Below, in pieces: positions 1 to 7,138 of a stretch of 15,267 nt of DNA (its first letter is position 1; every line of letters begins with the position of its first letter). Under the pieces are notes generated by a model. The model saw nothing but the letters and a program-made list of their open reading frames with translations, made no database searches and was not told the origin of the DNA. Source of the DNA: Pseudomonadota bacterium (GTDB taxonomy: Bacteria; Chloroflexota; UBA6077; JAJPHF01); contig JAJPHF010000128.1 of the NCBI GenBank assembly GCA_021325365.1, positions 1 to 15,267 of the forward strand, in the 5' to 3' direction. The position numbers and the translations under genes are program-made.

Positions 1-135
1 GCCGAGGAGATCCGGGCGCTGCACGACGCCGGCATCGAGAGCATCCTCACCTGCTTCTTCGACCCCATCCGCGGCCTCCACCAGATGGAAGACGACGTCA
101 TCCCCCTGCTCAAGAAGATGGGCCTGCGCCGGTAG
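1..135 (+). CDS. C-terminal end of a probable LLM-class flavin-dependent oxidoreductase (partial)
   Basis: The open frame enters from the left edge and ends at TAG 133-135, leaving 44 residues. The visible part reads as a helix (AEEIRALHDAGIESILTCFF), a short loop (DPIRGLHQ) and a terminal helix ending IPLLKKMGLRR. An Ala-Gly-Ile/Val-x-x-hydrophobic strand, a Gly-x-His-Gln-like loop and a final hydrophobic helix are how many luciferase-like monooxygenases (LLM, bacterial luciferase fold) end. Such enzymes use FMN or F420 to oxidise or desulfonate small organic molecules. The family call rests on this short tail only. No cofactor site is visible, and another TIM-barrel enzyme could end this way. 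The next gene starts 127 bp downstream with its own ribosome-binding site, so it need not be co-transcribed. Confidence 0.45.
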   Translation, partial: AEEIRALHDAGIESILTCFFDPIRGLHQMEDDVIPLLKKMGLRR

Positions 136-262
136 GCGGCCGGTAAGGGGTTTGTCGTGACCGCTCGCCCGCACGCCCGGCGCTCCTGCTCGGCGTACTG
201 CGCGCTAGTGATCGCGCTGTGTTACCCTCTGGGCAGCGCCTCACTTACCGGGGAGCAGCCGC

Positions 263-898
263 ATGAGTATCGCGGCCCGCAAACGTAACACGAATGCGCC
301 CAAGCCCAGGCGCGCATCCTATTCGTGGCCGCTGGTGCTGCGCACGCGGCCGGTGTTCGAGCTGACGGAGGACCAGTTTTTCGAGCTGTGCCAGCTCAAC
401 GCCGAGCTGTGGATCGAACGCAGCGCTGAGGGAGAGTGGCAGATCATGCCGCCTGTAGGAGGGGGTACGGGCAGCCGTGAAGCCGAGATCATCCTCCAGC
501 TCGGGCTCTGGGCCAAGCGCGAAAGGGCCGGGACGGTGTTCAGCTCGGCGGCCGGCTTCCGCCTGCCGAATGGCGCGGTACGCGCCCCGGACGCGAGCTG
601 GGTCCTGAACAGTCGCCTGGAGGCGTTGTCGCCACGCGAGTGGGAGCGGTTCATCCCGCTTTGCCCCGACTTCGTGCTAGAGCTGCGCTCGCCCTCCGAC
701 CGGCTGGAGGTGCTGCACGCTAAGCTGGAGGAGTACCTCGCCAACGGCGCACGGCTGGGTTGGCTGCTCGACCCGGATGCTCACCAGGTGTACGTGTACC
801 GCCCCGACGCGCCGGTCCAGCGCCTCCACCAGCCGGAGACGGTGTCGGGCGATCCGGTGCTGCCGGGCTTCGCCCTGGACCTGCGCGAGGTCTGGTGA
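263..898 (+). CDS. Uma2 family (DUF820) PD-(D/E)XK nuclease-fold protein
   Basis: The 211-residue product carries the Uma2 core. This consists of an N-terminal recognition strand (LWIERSAEGEWQIMPP, about 49-64), a helix (about 71-86), strand RAPDASWV with Asp110, strand FVLELRSPSD with Glu140, and helix LHAKLEEYLANGARLGWLLD with Lys154. Asp110, Glu140 and a nearby Lys fit the PD-(D/E)XK catalytic triad. The length is usual for the family (about 180-220). Uma2 proteins are widespread and often multicopy in Cyanobacteria and Chloroflexota. They are presumed nucleases with unsettled biological roles. The first 25 residues are basic (RKR, KPRR) and lie outside the fold. The start at 263 is set by GGGGAG at 250-255, seven bases upstream. 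It appears monocistronic, with no partner gene visible. Confidence 0.88.
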   Translation: MSIAARKRNTNAPKPRRASYSWPLVLRTRPVFELTEDQFFELCQLNAELWIERSAEGEWQIMPPVGGGTGSREAEIILQLGLWAKRERAGTVFSSAAGFRLPNGAVRAPDASWVLNSRLEALSPREWERFIPLCPDFVLELRSPSDRLEVLHAKLEEYLANGARLGWLLDPDAHQVYVYRPDAPVQRLHQPETVSGDPVLPGFALDLREVW

Positions 899-1031
899 GC
901 GCTGATGAAGCGCGGGTATAGCCGGCGCGGGTTCAGGCAGCGCGCGGGCATCGTCGCCCGGGTCACCGGGATGATTCGACAGGGATGAGCCGCGCCCCGG
1001 CGTGCCAACCGTGCCTGTAGGAGAGCGGCCA

Positions 1032-1988
1032 ATGCGCGTCGACGTCCACGCCCACTACTTCGCCCCGGAATACGTGGACTGCCTGCGGCGGCTGGGCGAC
1101 CCGCGCGCCGAGAGCCCCGACGCCGTGCCCGGCGGCGCGCCGACGCTGGCGCGGCAAATCGAGGTGCTCGATACGGTCGGCATCGACCTGCAAGTGCTCT
1201 CCGTCTCCCTGCTGCAGCCGTACCTGCCGCGCGCGGCCGACGCCGTCGAGGCCGCGCGCCTCTCGAACGACATCTACGCCGACGCCACACGCGGCCACGG
1301 CGGACGCTTCGCCGCCTTCGGCTGCGTGCCGCTGCCCCACGTCGACGCCGCTCTCGCCGAGGCCGAGCGCTGCCTGGACATGCTCGGCATGCGCGGCATC
1401 ACCATCGGCTGCTCGGTCGCCGGCCGGCCGCTCGACGACGCGGCGTTCGCCCCCTTCTTCGCGGAGCTGGACCGCCGTGCGGCCGTGCTGTTCCTGCACC
1501 CCGTCGGCCAGGGGCTCGTGCCCGAGCGCGACCCCCATGGGCTCGCCTGGATGGTCGGCGCGCCCTTCGAGGACACGGTTGCCGCACTGCAGCTCGTCAT
1601 GTCGGGCCTGACCACGCGCTATCCGAATATCAAGGTGATCGTGCCCCACCTGGGCGGCACGCTGCCGTTCCTGCTCGGCCGCATCGACGGCACGGTAGGC
1701 CGGCGACGGGCGCGCGGGGGGCCGCCCCTCCCGTTCGAGGGCGACGCCAGCCCGCTGCTGCGGCGCCTCTGGTACGACACGGTGAACGCTCACCACGCCG
1801 CCCTGCGCTGCGCCTGCGAGTCGTTCGGCGCCGACCGCCTGCTGCTCGGCACCGACTTTCCCTACATGCAGGGCGCGCAGCTCCAGTATCTCCTCGACGT
1901 GCCCCACGAGATCGGCCTGACCGCGGCCGAGACCGCCGCCCTGCTCGGCGGGACGGCCCAGGCGCTCCTCGACATCGCGCCCCGCTAG
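1032..1988 (+). CDS. Amidohydrolase family 2 (ACMSD-like) metal-dependent hydrolase or decarboxylase, copy 1
   Basis: This 318-residue TIM-barrel protein belongs to the Amidohydro_2 family, which includes aminocarboxymuconate-semialdehyde decarboxylase and gamma-resorcylate decarboxylase. The metal ligands are all visible: His6-x-His8 in VDVHAHYF, His156 in LFLHPVG, His206 in VIVPHLGG and Asp275 in LLLGTDFPY. It is probably a cytoplasmic, Zn-dependent enzyme acting on a carboxylated or ring-cleavage intermediate. Its substrate is unknown. I chose ATG 1032 over an in-frame ATG at 1002 for two reasons: the paralogue at 2038 starts at the same point (MRIDVHAHYF), and TAGGAGAG at 1018-1025 sits six bases before 1032. 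The next gene, its close paralogue, begins 49 bp after the stop. Confidence 0.93.
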   Translation: MRVDVHAHYFAPEYVDCLRRLGDPRAESPDAVPGGAPTLARQIEVLDTVGIDLQVLSVSLLQPYLPRAADAVEAARLSNDIYADATRGHGGRFAAFGCVPLPHVDAALAEAERCLDMLGMRGITIGCSVAGRPLDDAAFAPFFAELDRRAAVLFLHPVGQGLVPERDPHGLAWMVGAPFEDTVAALQLVMSGLTTRYPNIKVIVPHLGGTLPFLLGRIDGTVGRRRARGGPPLPFEGDASPLLRRLWYDTVNAHHAALRCACESFGADRLLLGTDFPYMQGAQLQYLLDVPHEIGLTAAETAALLGGTAQALLDIAPR

Positions 1989-1998
1989 CGGCCCGGGG

Positions 1999-2004
1999 TA
2001 CAAT
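1999..2004 (+). promoter_or_regulatory. Candidate -10 box (TACAAT) before the second amidohydrolase
   Basis: TACAAT matches the sigma-70 -10 consensus at five of six positions and stands out in GC-rich surroundings. It lies 34 bp before the ATG at 2038, between two otherwise operon-like genes. I see no good -35 hexamer at 16-18 bp upstream; TCGACA at 1969-1974 is 24 bp away, which is too far. It may be an internal promoter that lets the second copy be expressed separately. The gene's Shine-Dalgarno sequence, GAGGAG, is at 2026-2031. Confidence 0.4.
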
Positions 2005-2037
2005 GCGCGCAACCCCGCGTCGCCCGAGGAGCAGCCG

Positions 2038-3000
2038 ATGCGTATCGACGTACACGCGCACTACTTCCCGCAGGAATACGTGGACTGCATCGCGCGCCTG
2101 GTCGATCCGACCGTGGCGCCGACCACCGCCCGCGCGCCCGGCGCCGCCATCGACATCGAGGAGCGCCTGGCGCTGATGGACAGTGCGGGCATCGACCTGC
2201 AAGTCCTCTCCACCTCGCTGCTGCACCCGAACGCGCCCGACGAGGGCGACGCCAAGGCAGCGGCGCGGCTGGGCAACGACCTGTATGCCGACGTCTGCAA
2301 GCGCTACCCCGACCGCTTCGCCGCCTTCGCCGCCGTGCCCTTGCCCCACGTCGACGCCGCGATCGCGGAGGTCGGGCGCTGCCTGGACACGCTGGGCTTC
2401 CTCGGCGTCGCCACCGGCTGCTCGGTCGCGGGGCGGCCGCTCGACGATCCGGCCTTCGAGCCGTTCTGGGCCGAGCTGGATCGGCGAGGCGCCATTCTGT
2501 TCCTGCACCCGCTGTTCATCGGCTTCGGCAACGAGCTAAAGGACTACGGCATGCAGGTCATGATGGGCGCGCTGTTCGAGGACAGCGTGGCGGCCGTGCG
2601 CCTGGTCGTGAGCGGCCTCACGACGCGCTACCCGCGCATGCGCGTCATCGTGCCCCACCTGGGCGGGACGCTGCCGTTCATGATGGCGCGCGTGGCCAAC
2701 AACATCGAGGGCGCGCGGCGCCGCGGCGCCGTGCCCACAAGCGACGTGCCGCCGCGCGACGCCTTCCGGCGGCTCTGGTACGACACCTGTAACCACGAGC
2801 CCGCGGCGCTGCGCTGCGCCTGCGACGTGTTCGGCACCGACCGCCTGCTGCTCGGCACCGACTTCCCCTACGCCGTGGGCGACCGCTTCCGCCACTGCGT
2901 CGAGTACATCCAGGAGGCGGGCCTGTCGCCCGCCGAGACGGAGGCGATCCTGGGCGGCACGGCGCAAGCGCTGCTGGGGCTCGAAGCGCCCCGAGCCTGA
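2038..3000 (+). CDS. Amidohydrolase family 2 (ACMSD-like) metal-dependent hydrolase or decarboxylase, copy 2
   Basis: The 320-residue product is a close paralogue of the protein encoded just upstream. They share long blocks such as AGIDLQVLS / VGIDLQVLS, GCSVAGRPLDD, SGLTTRYP, VPHLGGTLPF and DRLLLGTDFPY. All expected metal ligands are kept: His6, His8, His157, His207 and Asp275. The copies differ most after the third-ligand strand (LFIGFGNELKDYG here, VGQGLVPERDPHG in copy 1) and around 225-240. Those stretches probably shape the substrate pocket, so the two may act on related but different compounds. The start is fixed by GAGGAG six bases upstream. A binding-protein gene follows after 80 bp, and a Rieske oxygenase further on, which suggests a role in lower aromatic breakdown. 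Confidence 0.93.
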   Translation: MRIDVHAHYFPQEYVDCIARLVDPTVAPTTARAPGAAIDIEERLALMDSAGIDLQVLSTSLLHPNAPDEGDAKAAARLGNDLYADVCKRYPDRFAAFAAVPLPHVDAAIAEVGRCLDTLGFLGVATGCSVAGRPLDDPAFEPFWAELDRRGAILFLHPLFIGFGNELKDYGMQVMMGALFEDSVAAVRLVVSGLTTRYPRMRVIVPHLGGTLPFMMARVANNIEGARRRGAVPTSDVPPRDAFRRLWYDTCNHEPAALRCACDVFGTDRLLLGTDFPYAVGDRFRHCVEYIQEAGLSPAETEAILGGTAQALLGLEAPRA

Positions 3001-3015
3001 GGTATGCGAGAGAAA

Positions 3016-3044
3016 TGCCGCCGGCGGCAGGGCGTGGTGCCGCC
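3016..3044. repeat. Three-arm inverted repeat in the intercistronic gap (alternative hairpins)
   Basis: TGCCGCCGGCGGCA at 3016-3029 is a perfect 14-bp palindrome. Its right half, GGCGGCA (3023-3029), can instead pair with TGCCGCC at 3038-3044 across an 8-base loop. The two pairings exclude each other. It lies 36 bp before the substrate-binding protein start at 3081 and after the amidohydrolase stop. There is no T-run, so it does not look like a classical intrinsic terminator. An RNA processing or stability element between enzyme and binding-protein cistrons is possible. Confidence 0.5.
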
Positions 3045-3080
3045 TGGCGCGGTGACGGCATCACGCGAGGGAGACAATTG

Positions 3081-4247
3081 ATGGCCCAGTATCCATCGTG
3101 GCGGCTGCGCGCCGCCCACCTGGTGCTGCTCGCGCTGCTGGCGGCCTGCGCGCCCGCCGCACCGGCCGCGCGCCCGACGGGCAGCAGCGCGCCGCCGGCG
3201 GCCGCCAGCGCCCCGACCGCCGCGCCCGCCGCGACGCAGTTCAGCCCGGCCCTCCAGGCGATCGTCGACGGCGCGCGGCAGGAAGGCCAGCTCACGCTCA
3301 TCTGGGGTGAGGGCACGATGGGGGGCACCGAGGGCGCGCGGCGCATCGCCGAGGGCCTGAACCGCACGTACGGCCTGAACCTGAACGTGCAGTTCACGCC
3401 CGGCCCGAGCATGGCCAACATGATGACGAAGCTCACCGAGGAGACCCAGGCCGGGCGGCGCGCCTCGACCGACGTGATGGTGGGCTACGGCGTCCACATG
3501 GCCGCGCTGGTGCAGGCGCAAGGGCTGCTGCCCGTCGACTGGCAGAGCTGGGCCGTCAACATTCGCAACCCGGAGCTGATCGCCGCCAACGGCGCCGCCG
3601 TCACCTTCCAGACGAGCTATTCGGGCATCACCTACAACACGCAGCGCCTCACCGGCGACAACGTGCCGCGCAGCATGCAGGACCTCCTCAAGCCGCAGTA
3701 CAAGGGCCGCCTGGCCTCCACGCCCTACGGCGCCACGTTCGACTACCTGGCCACCGACGAGGTGTGGGGCGAGCAGCGGACGGACGACTACTTGAGGCGG
3801 CTCAGCGACCAGCTGGCCGGGCTGATCCGCTGCAACGAGACGGAGCGCATCGCCAGCGGCGAGTTCGACGCGCTGGCCCTCGACTGCAGCCAGTCGAACG
3901 CGCTGGAGGCGAAGGCGAAGGGGATGCCGGTGGACATCGTCATCCCGTCGGACGCCGTCTTCCTGATCCCGCTGTACATGGCGGTGCCCAAGACCGCGGC
4001 CCACCCGAACGCCGCCAAGCTCTGGATCGACTACGCGTTGAGCCGCGAGGTGCAGGACCTACTGGCCGAGACCGACGCCGCCGACTCGCACCTGGTCGAA
4101 GGCTCCAAGACCGCCAAGCAGCTCGAACAACTGCGGGCGCAAGGCGTCCGCTTCACCGTGGCCGACATCGACTTCGTGCTGCGCCAGGACGAGGGCGAGT
4201 ACAACCGCCGCCGTGCCAAGGTGCAGCAGATTCTGCTGAAGCAGTAG
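3081..4247 (+). CDS. ABC transporter extracellular substrate-binding lipoprotein (iron/FbpA-like class), copy 1
   Basis: The 388-residue product starts with a lipoprotein signal: a basic N-terminus, hydrophobic core (LVLLALL) and lipobox LAAC with Cys23. An Ala/Pro/Thr/Ser linker follows to about residue 53. The mature domain begins SPALQAIVDGARQEGQLTLIWG, the opening of class-II periplasmic binding proteins related to FbpA/AfuA and polyamine binders. It goes on through GITYNTQRL, DLLKPQYKGR, and a late AVPKTAAHPNAAKLWIDYALS block typical of the family. It would capture a solute outside the membrane; the ligand is unknown. I chose ATG 3081 because it begins the signal peptide; GAGGGAG lies just upstream at 3066-3072. 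An in-frame ATG at 3015 would add residues before the signal. No permease or ATPase is nearby. It sits 11 bp before the Rieske gene. Confidence 0.92.
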   Translation: MAQYPSWRLRAAHLVLLALLAACAPAAPAARPTGSSAPPAAASAPTAAPAATQFSPALQAIVDGARQEGQLTLIWGEGTMGGTEGARRIAEGLNRTYGLNLNVQFTPGPSMANMMTKLTEETQAGRRASTDVMVGYGVHMAALVQAQGLLPVDWQSWAVNIRNPELIAANGAAVTFQTSYSGITYNTQRLTGDNVPRSMQDLLKPQYKGRLASTPYGATFDYLATDEVWGEQRTDDYLRRLSDQLAGLIRCNETERIASGEFDALALDCSQSNALEAKAKGMPVDIVIPSDAVFLIPLYMAVPKTAAHPNAAKLWIDYALSREVQDLLAETDAADSHLVEGSKTAKQLEQLRAQGVRFTVADIDFVLRQDEGEYNRRRAKVQQILLKQ

Positions 4248-4258
4248 GAGAACCGCCG

Positions 4259-5440
4259 ATGGCCGCGACGAACGGCAGCGCCAAACCCACGTATACCGAG
4301 GCCGACTATACGGACTTCGCGCACACCGGTCCGGGCACGCTGGCGGGGCGCTTCATGCGCCGCTTCTGGCAGCCCGTCTACCTGGCCGCGAAGCTGCCGC
4401 CGGGCCACGCGAAGCCGATCCGCATCATGAGCGAGGACTTCACGCTGTACCGGGGCGAGGGCGGCACGCCCCACCTGGTCGCCTTCCGCTGCGCGCACCG
4501 GGGGACGCAGCTCTCGACCGGCTGGGTGGAGGGCGACTGCCTCCGCTGCTTCTACCACGGCTGGAAGTACGACGGCTCCGGCCAGTGTGTCGAGATGCCC
4601 GCCGAGGACCCCTCCTTCCCGCCGAAGGTGAAGATCGCGAGCTACCCGACGCATGAGTACCTCGGGCTGATCTTCGCCTACCTGGGCGAGGGCGAGCCGC
4701 CGCCGTTCCCGCCGCTGCCCGAGTTCGAGGCGGAGGGCGTCCTCCAGCAGCGGCACTACTACCGCTACTGCAACTACTTCAACAACGTCGAGAACCAGTG
4801 CGACGAGGTCCACGTCGCGTTCGCCCACCGCGACTCCGGCTTCACCGACGCCGGCCTCAACCCCTGGGACGTCCCGCAAGTCGCGGCCGAGGAGACCGAC
4901 TACGGCATGCGCCTGTCGGCCACGCGCTCGGATGGCGTGGCCCGCATCACCCACTTCATGATGCCCGCCGGCATCTACATCAAGGGCTCGCCCGACGACG
5001 CGGAGAGCGGCTGGGTGGACCAGATCGCCTGGCGCGTGCCGATCGACGACGTACACCACCAGAGCTTCAACCTGGTGCTGACCCACGTCACCGGCGAGGC
5101 CGCCGAGCGCTTCCTGGCCCGCCAGGCCGAGCGGCAGGCGCAGATGGCTGGCCTGCCCGCGCCCGACGAGCTGGTCGCCAAAGTCCTGCGTGGGGAGATC
5201 CGCATCCACGACATCAAGGACTACCCGCAGATCGTGTACGTGCAGGACTCGGTGGCCCAGGCCGGGCAGGGCATCATCTACGACCGCAGGAACGAGCGCC
5301 TCGGCCGCTCGGACGTGCAGCTGCTGCTCCTGCGGAAGATCTGGCGCCGCGAGCTGAAGGCGCTCGCCGAGGGCCGCCCGCTGAAGCAATGGACGCATAC
5401 CGAGCGCATCCTGGCGACCAGCGGCGTGGCCGGCGCGTAG
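4259..5440 (+). CDS. Rieske non-heme iron aromatic ring-hydroxylating oxygenase, phthalate-dioxygenase-like catalytic subunit
   Basis: The 393-residue protein has an N-terminal Rieske [2Fe-2S] domain with Cys78-x-His80-x16-Cys97-x2-His100 (CAHRG and CFYHGW). A C-terminal catalytic domain follows, with the iron-site motif Asp182-x2-His185-x4-His190 inside VENQCDEVHVAFAH. The late segment DSVAQAGQGIIYDRRNERLG followed by SD resembles the phthalate 4,5-dioxygenase / vanillate demethylase group, where an Asp near this point completes the facial triad. The enzyme would hydroxylate or demethylate an aromatic substrate using electrons from a reductase, but no ferredoxin or reductase gene is present here. 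ATG 4259 is preceded by AGGAG (4246-4250), which overlaps the stop of the upstream binding-protein gene. The two are therefore almost certainly co-transcribed. A second, paralogous binding-protein gene follows after 25 bp. Confidence 0.94.
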   Translation: MAATNGSAKPTYTEADYTDFAHTGPGTLAGRFMRRFWQPVYLAAKLPPGHAKPIRIMSEDFTLYRGEGGTPHLVAFRCAHRGTQLSTGWVEGDCLRCFYHGWKYDGSGQCVEMPAEDPSFPPKVKIASYPTHEYLGLIFAYLGEGEPPPFPPLPEFEAEGVLQQRHYYRYCNYFNNVENQCDEVHVAFAHRDSGFTDAGLNPWDVPQVAAEETDYGMRLSATRSDGVARITHFMMPAGIYIKGSPDDAESGWVDQIAWRVPIDDVHHQSFNLVLTHVTGEAAERFLARQAERQAQMAGLPAPDELVAKVLRGEIRIHDIKDYPQIVYVQDSVAQAGQGIIYDRRNERLGRSDVQLLLLRKIWRRELKALAEGRPLKQWTHTERILATSGVAGA

Positions 5441-5465
5441 CGCCAACGGGAGACGGGAGGGACCG

Positions 5466-6653
5466 ATGGCTGGCTACGCGCGGCGGGGCACCCTGTTCGC
5501 CGTCGTGCTGCTGGCGGCGCTCGCTTGCGCGCCGGCGGCCCGCAGCCCCGCGGCGCCGGTCGGCGCCCCGAGCGCGGCGAGCGGGAGCGGGGCGGCGAGC
5601 GGGAGCGGGGCGACGAACGGTGGCGCCGGAACCGGGGCGGACGGCGGCGACGCGCTCCAGCGGCTCGTGGACGGCGCGCGGCAGGAGGGGACCCTGTCCT
5701 TTGTGTGGGGCGAGGGGACGCTCGGCGGGTCGGACGGCGTCCGGCGGCTCGCCGACGGCTTCAACAAAGCCTATGGCTTGAACGTAGACGTGAAGTTCAC
5801 GCCCGGGCCGAACATGGCCGAGATGGCGCCGCGCATTGCACAGGAATACCAGGCGGGCCGCCCGGCGGTGTCCGACGTAGCAGTCGGCTACGCACAGCAC
5901 GTGCTGGCGATGATGGACGCCGACGCGCTGGAGCCGGTCGACTGGAGCGCCTGGGCGCCCAACGTGCAGAACCCGGCGGCGGTGGCGGCCGATGGCCGCG
6001 CCGTGGTCGTGCAGTCGAGCACGACCGGCATCACCTACAACTCCACGAAGCTGAGCGGGAGCCTGGCGCCCCAGAGCCTCCAGGACCTCCTCAAGCCCGA
6101 GTACAAGGGGCGCATCGCGACGACGCCCTACGCGGCGTCGTTCGACAACCTGGCCGTGCCCGAGCTGTGGGGCGAGCAGCGGACGACCGAGTACGTGACG
6201 CGGCTGGCCGCGCAGGTCGCCGGCCTGATCCGCTGCAACGAGATCGAGCGCATCGCCAGCGGCGAGTTCGACGCCTTCGCGATTGACTGCAGCCAGGGCA
6301 ACGCGCTGCGGCTGAAGGCGGCCGGCGCACCCGTCGAGTTCGTCATCCCCACGGACGCGCCGCTCATCGTGCCGCTCTACCTGGCCGTGCCGCGGCGCTC
6401 CGCGCACCCGAACGCCGCGAAGCTCTTTGTCAACTACCTGCTCAGTCCCGAGGCGCAGGCCATTCTGTACGAGACGAACTTCCAGGATGCGGCCTTCGTG
6501 CCCGGCTCGCGCACGGCGCCCGAGATCGAGAAGCTGCAGGCGGCAGGCGTGCGATTCACGACCGTCGACGTGGCCTACTACCAGCGCAACGACGACAAAG
6601 AGATGGCCCGCACCCTCGCCAAGTTCCAGGACATCCTGCGCAAGCAGCCGTGA
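5466..6653 (+). CDS. ABC transporter extracellular substrate-binding lipoprotein (iron/FbpA-like class), copy 2
   Basis: The 395-residue product is a clear paralogue of the binding protein at 3081. It shares VDGARQEG, FTPGP, GITYN, DLLKP-YKGR, WGEQRT, AGLIRCNE-ERIASGEFDA and AHPNAAKL, co-linear throughout. The lipoprotein signal is MAGYARRGTLFAVVLLAALAC with Cys21. A low-complexity Ala/Ser/Gly linker (about 30-60) follows and is partly encoded by an 18-bp tandem repeat. The mature domain should bind a ligand related to that of copy 1, but the hinge and late regions differ enough to allow a different specificity. GGGAGG at 5455-5460 sets the start. It is the last gene of the plus-strand cluster and converges on the NIPSNAP gene with only 12 bp between stops. 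No transport permease or ATPase is linked. Confidence 0.92.
   Translation: MAGYARRGTLFAVVLLAALACAPAARSPAAPVGAPSAASGSGAASGSGATNGGAGTGADGGDALQRLVDGARQEGTLSFVWGEGTLGGSDGVRRLADGFNKAYGLNVDVKFTPGPNMAEMAPRIAQEYQAGRPAVSDVAVGYAQHVLAMMDADALEPVDWSAWAPNVQNPAAVAADGRAVVVQSSTTGITYNSTKLSGSLAPQSLQDLLKPEYKGRIATTPYAASFDNLAVPELWGEQRTTEYVTRLAAQVAGLIRCNEIERIASGEFDAFAIDCSQGNALRLKAAGAPVEFVIPTDAPLIVPLYLAVPRRSAHPNAAKLFVNYLLSPEAQAILYETNFQDAAFVPGSRTAPEIEKLQAAGVRFTTVDVAYYQRNDDKEMARTLAKFQDILRKQP
5574..5609 (+). repeat. Two tandem 18-bp copies in the lipoprotein linker
   Basis: The 18-mer GCGGCGAGCGGGAGCGGG occurs twice in perfect tandem at 5574-5591 and 5592-5609, followed by a degraded third unit. It encodes the repeated hexapeptide Ala-Ala-Ser-Gly-Ser-Gly just after the lipid anchor. 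The unit is a multiple of three, so copy-number change would only alter tether length. Confidence 0.85.
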
Positions 6654-6665
6654 GGGCCTGCGGCG

Positions 6666-6989
6666 CTACTGCATCGGGGAGTAGGGCGTCGGTCGCCAGA
6701 AGTAGTTGGTGGCGCGCGCCACCAGCGGGCCGTCCACCTCGCTCCGCGCGCGCCCTTCCTGCCACTCGGGGTCCCGCTGGAAGGCGTCCCACTTCCGCTC
6801 GCGGTCGGCCATGTCCTCCCATTGCAGGATGTAGTGCAGCTCGTTGGTCGAGCCCACGACCGCCTCGAAGAAGCCGACCACGCGGATGCCGTGCTTCGCC
6901 CAGACCCGCGTGGTCAGCTCGGCGAAGCGGCGGTGCAGCGCCGGCATCTTGCCCGGGACCGCCTGGTAGTGCCGATACTCGTACAGCAT
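6666..6989 (-). CDS. NIPSNAP family protein
   Basis: The 107-residue product opens with MLYEYRHYQAVPGKMPALHRRF, the typical start of NIPSNAP-domain proteins (a beta strand of Tyr/Glu/Arg/Tyr type, then PGK). It continues with a VVGFFEAVVGSTNELHYILQW ferredoxin-like beta-alpha-beta block and a WDAFQRDPEW helix, and is full length for a single-domain member. Bacterial NIPSNAP proteins are small dimeric alpha/beta-barrel proteins, often beside catabolic enzymes, and their biochemical role is mostly unknown. GAGGAG (minus strand, at 6997-7002) lies seven bases before the ATG. It is one of two clear minus-strand genes in the window and faces the preceding cluster with a 12-bp gap. Confidence 0.9.
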   Translation of the reverse strand: MLYEYRHYQAVPGKMPALHRRFAELTTRVWAKHGIRVVGFFEAVVGSTNELHYILQWEDMADRERKWDAFQRDPEWQEGRARSEVDGPLVARATNYFWRPTPYSPMQ

Positions 6990-7089
6990 GTCCTCGCTCC
7001 TCTCGCTCCCCCTGGCTAACCCGTCCAGGCCGGCGGTGAGCTACCGTGCGCCCGCCATCGGCCGGCTCTCGGCGCGCCGGACCGTGTCT

Positions 7090-7111
7090 CGGGCCGTGCA
7101 GAAACGGCCCG
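7090..7111. repeat. 8-bp inverted repeat (hairpin) upstream of the NIPSNAP gene
   Basis: CGGGCCGT (7090-7097) and ACGGCCCG (7104-7111) pair perfectly around the 6-base loop GCAGAA. Outer bases can add wobble pairs. It would sit in the leader of the minus-strand transcript if that starts near 7132. There is no T-run on either side. Confidence 0.5.
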
Positions 7112-7138
7112 GGGCATCGCGCCGCTCGCCCCCCAGCA

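Noticed and set aside
214..239. Inverted repeat GCGCTG / CAGCGC upstream of the Uma2 gene
   Set aside because: It is only 6 bp with a 14-base loop and no T-run. In GC-rich DNA this is expected by chance.
957..970. Small hairpin CCCGG-GTCA-CCGGG before the first amidohydrolase
   Set aside because: The stem is 5 bp with no associated signal; probably chance.
1002..1031. Earlier ATG for the first amidohydrolase
   Set aside because: It adds ten residues absent from the paralogue, and the TAGGAGAG ribosome-binding site fits ATG 1032.
963..2012. Minus-strand open frame (349 codons) opposite the first amidohydrolase
   Set aside because: It mirrors the plus-strand gene that has all metal ligands. 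The composition is that of a codon-bias shadow and no domain is visible.
3764..4258. Upstream in-frame extension of the Rieske gene
   Set aside because: It overlaps the binding-protein gene in another frame and is Arg/Gly-rich noise. ATG 4259 has a good ribosome-binding site and fits family length.
4031..5446. Long minus-strand open frame (471 codons) opposite the Rieske gene
   Set aside because: It is antisense to a gene with clear catalytic motifs. Long antisense frames are expected in DNA with strong third-position G/C bias, and its translation shows no recognisable domain, only Arg/Ala/Gly/Val-rich sequence.
6654..6665. Terminator between the convergent binding-protein and NIPSNAP genes
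   Set aside because: The gap is only 12 bp, with no convincing stem and no T-run in it or at the gene ends.
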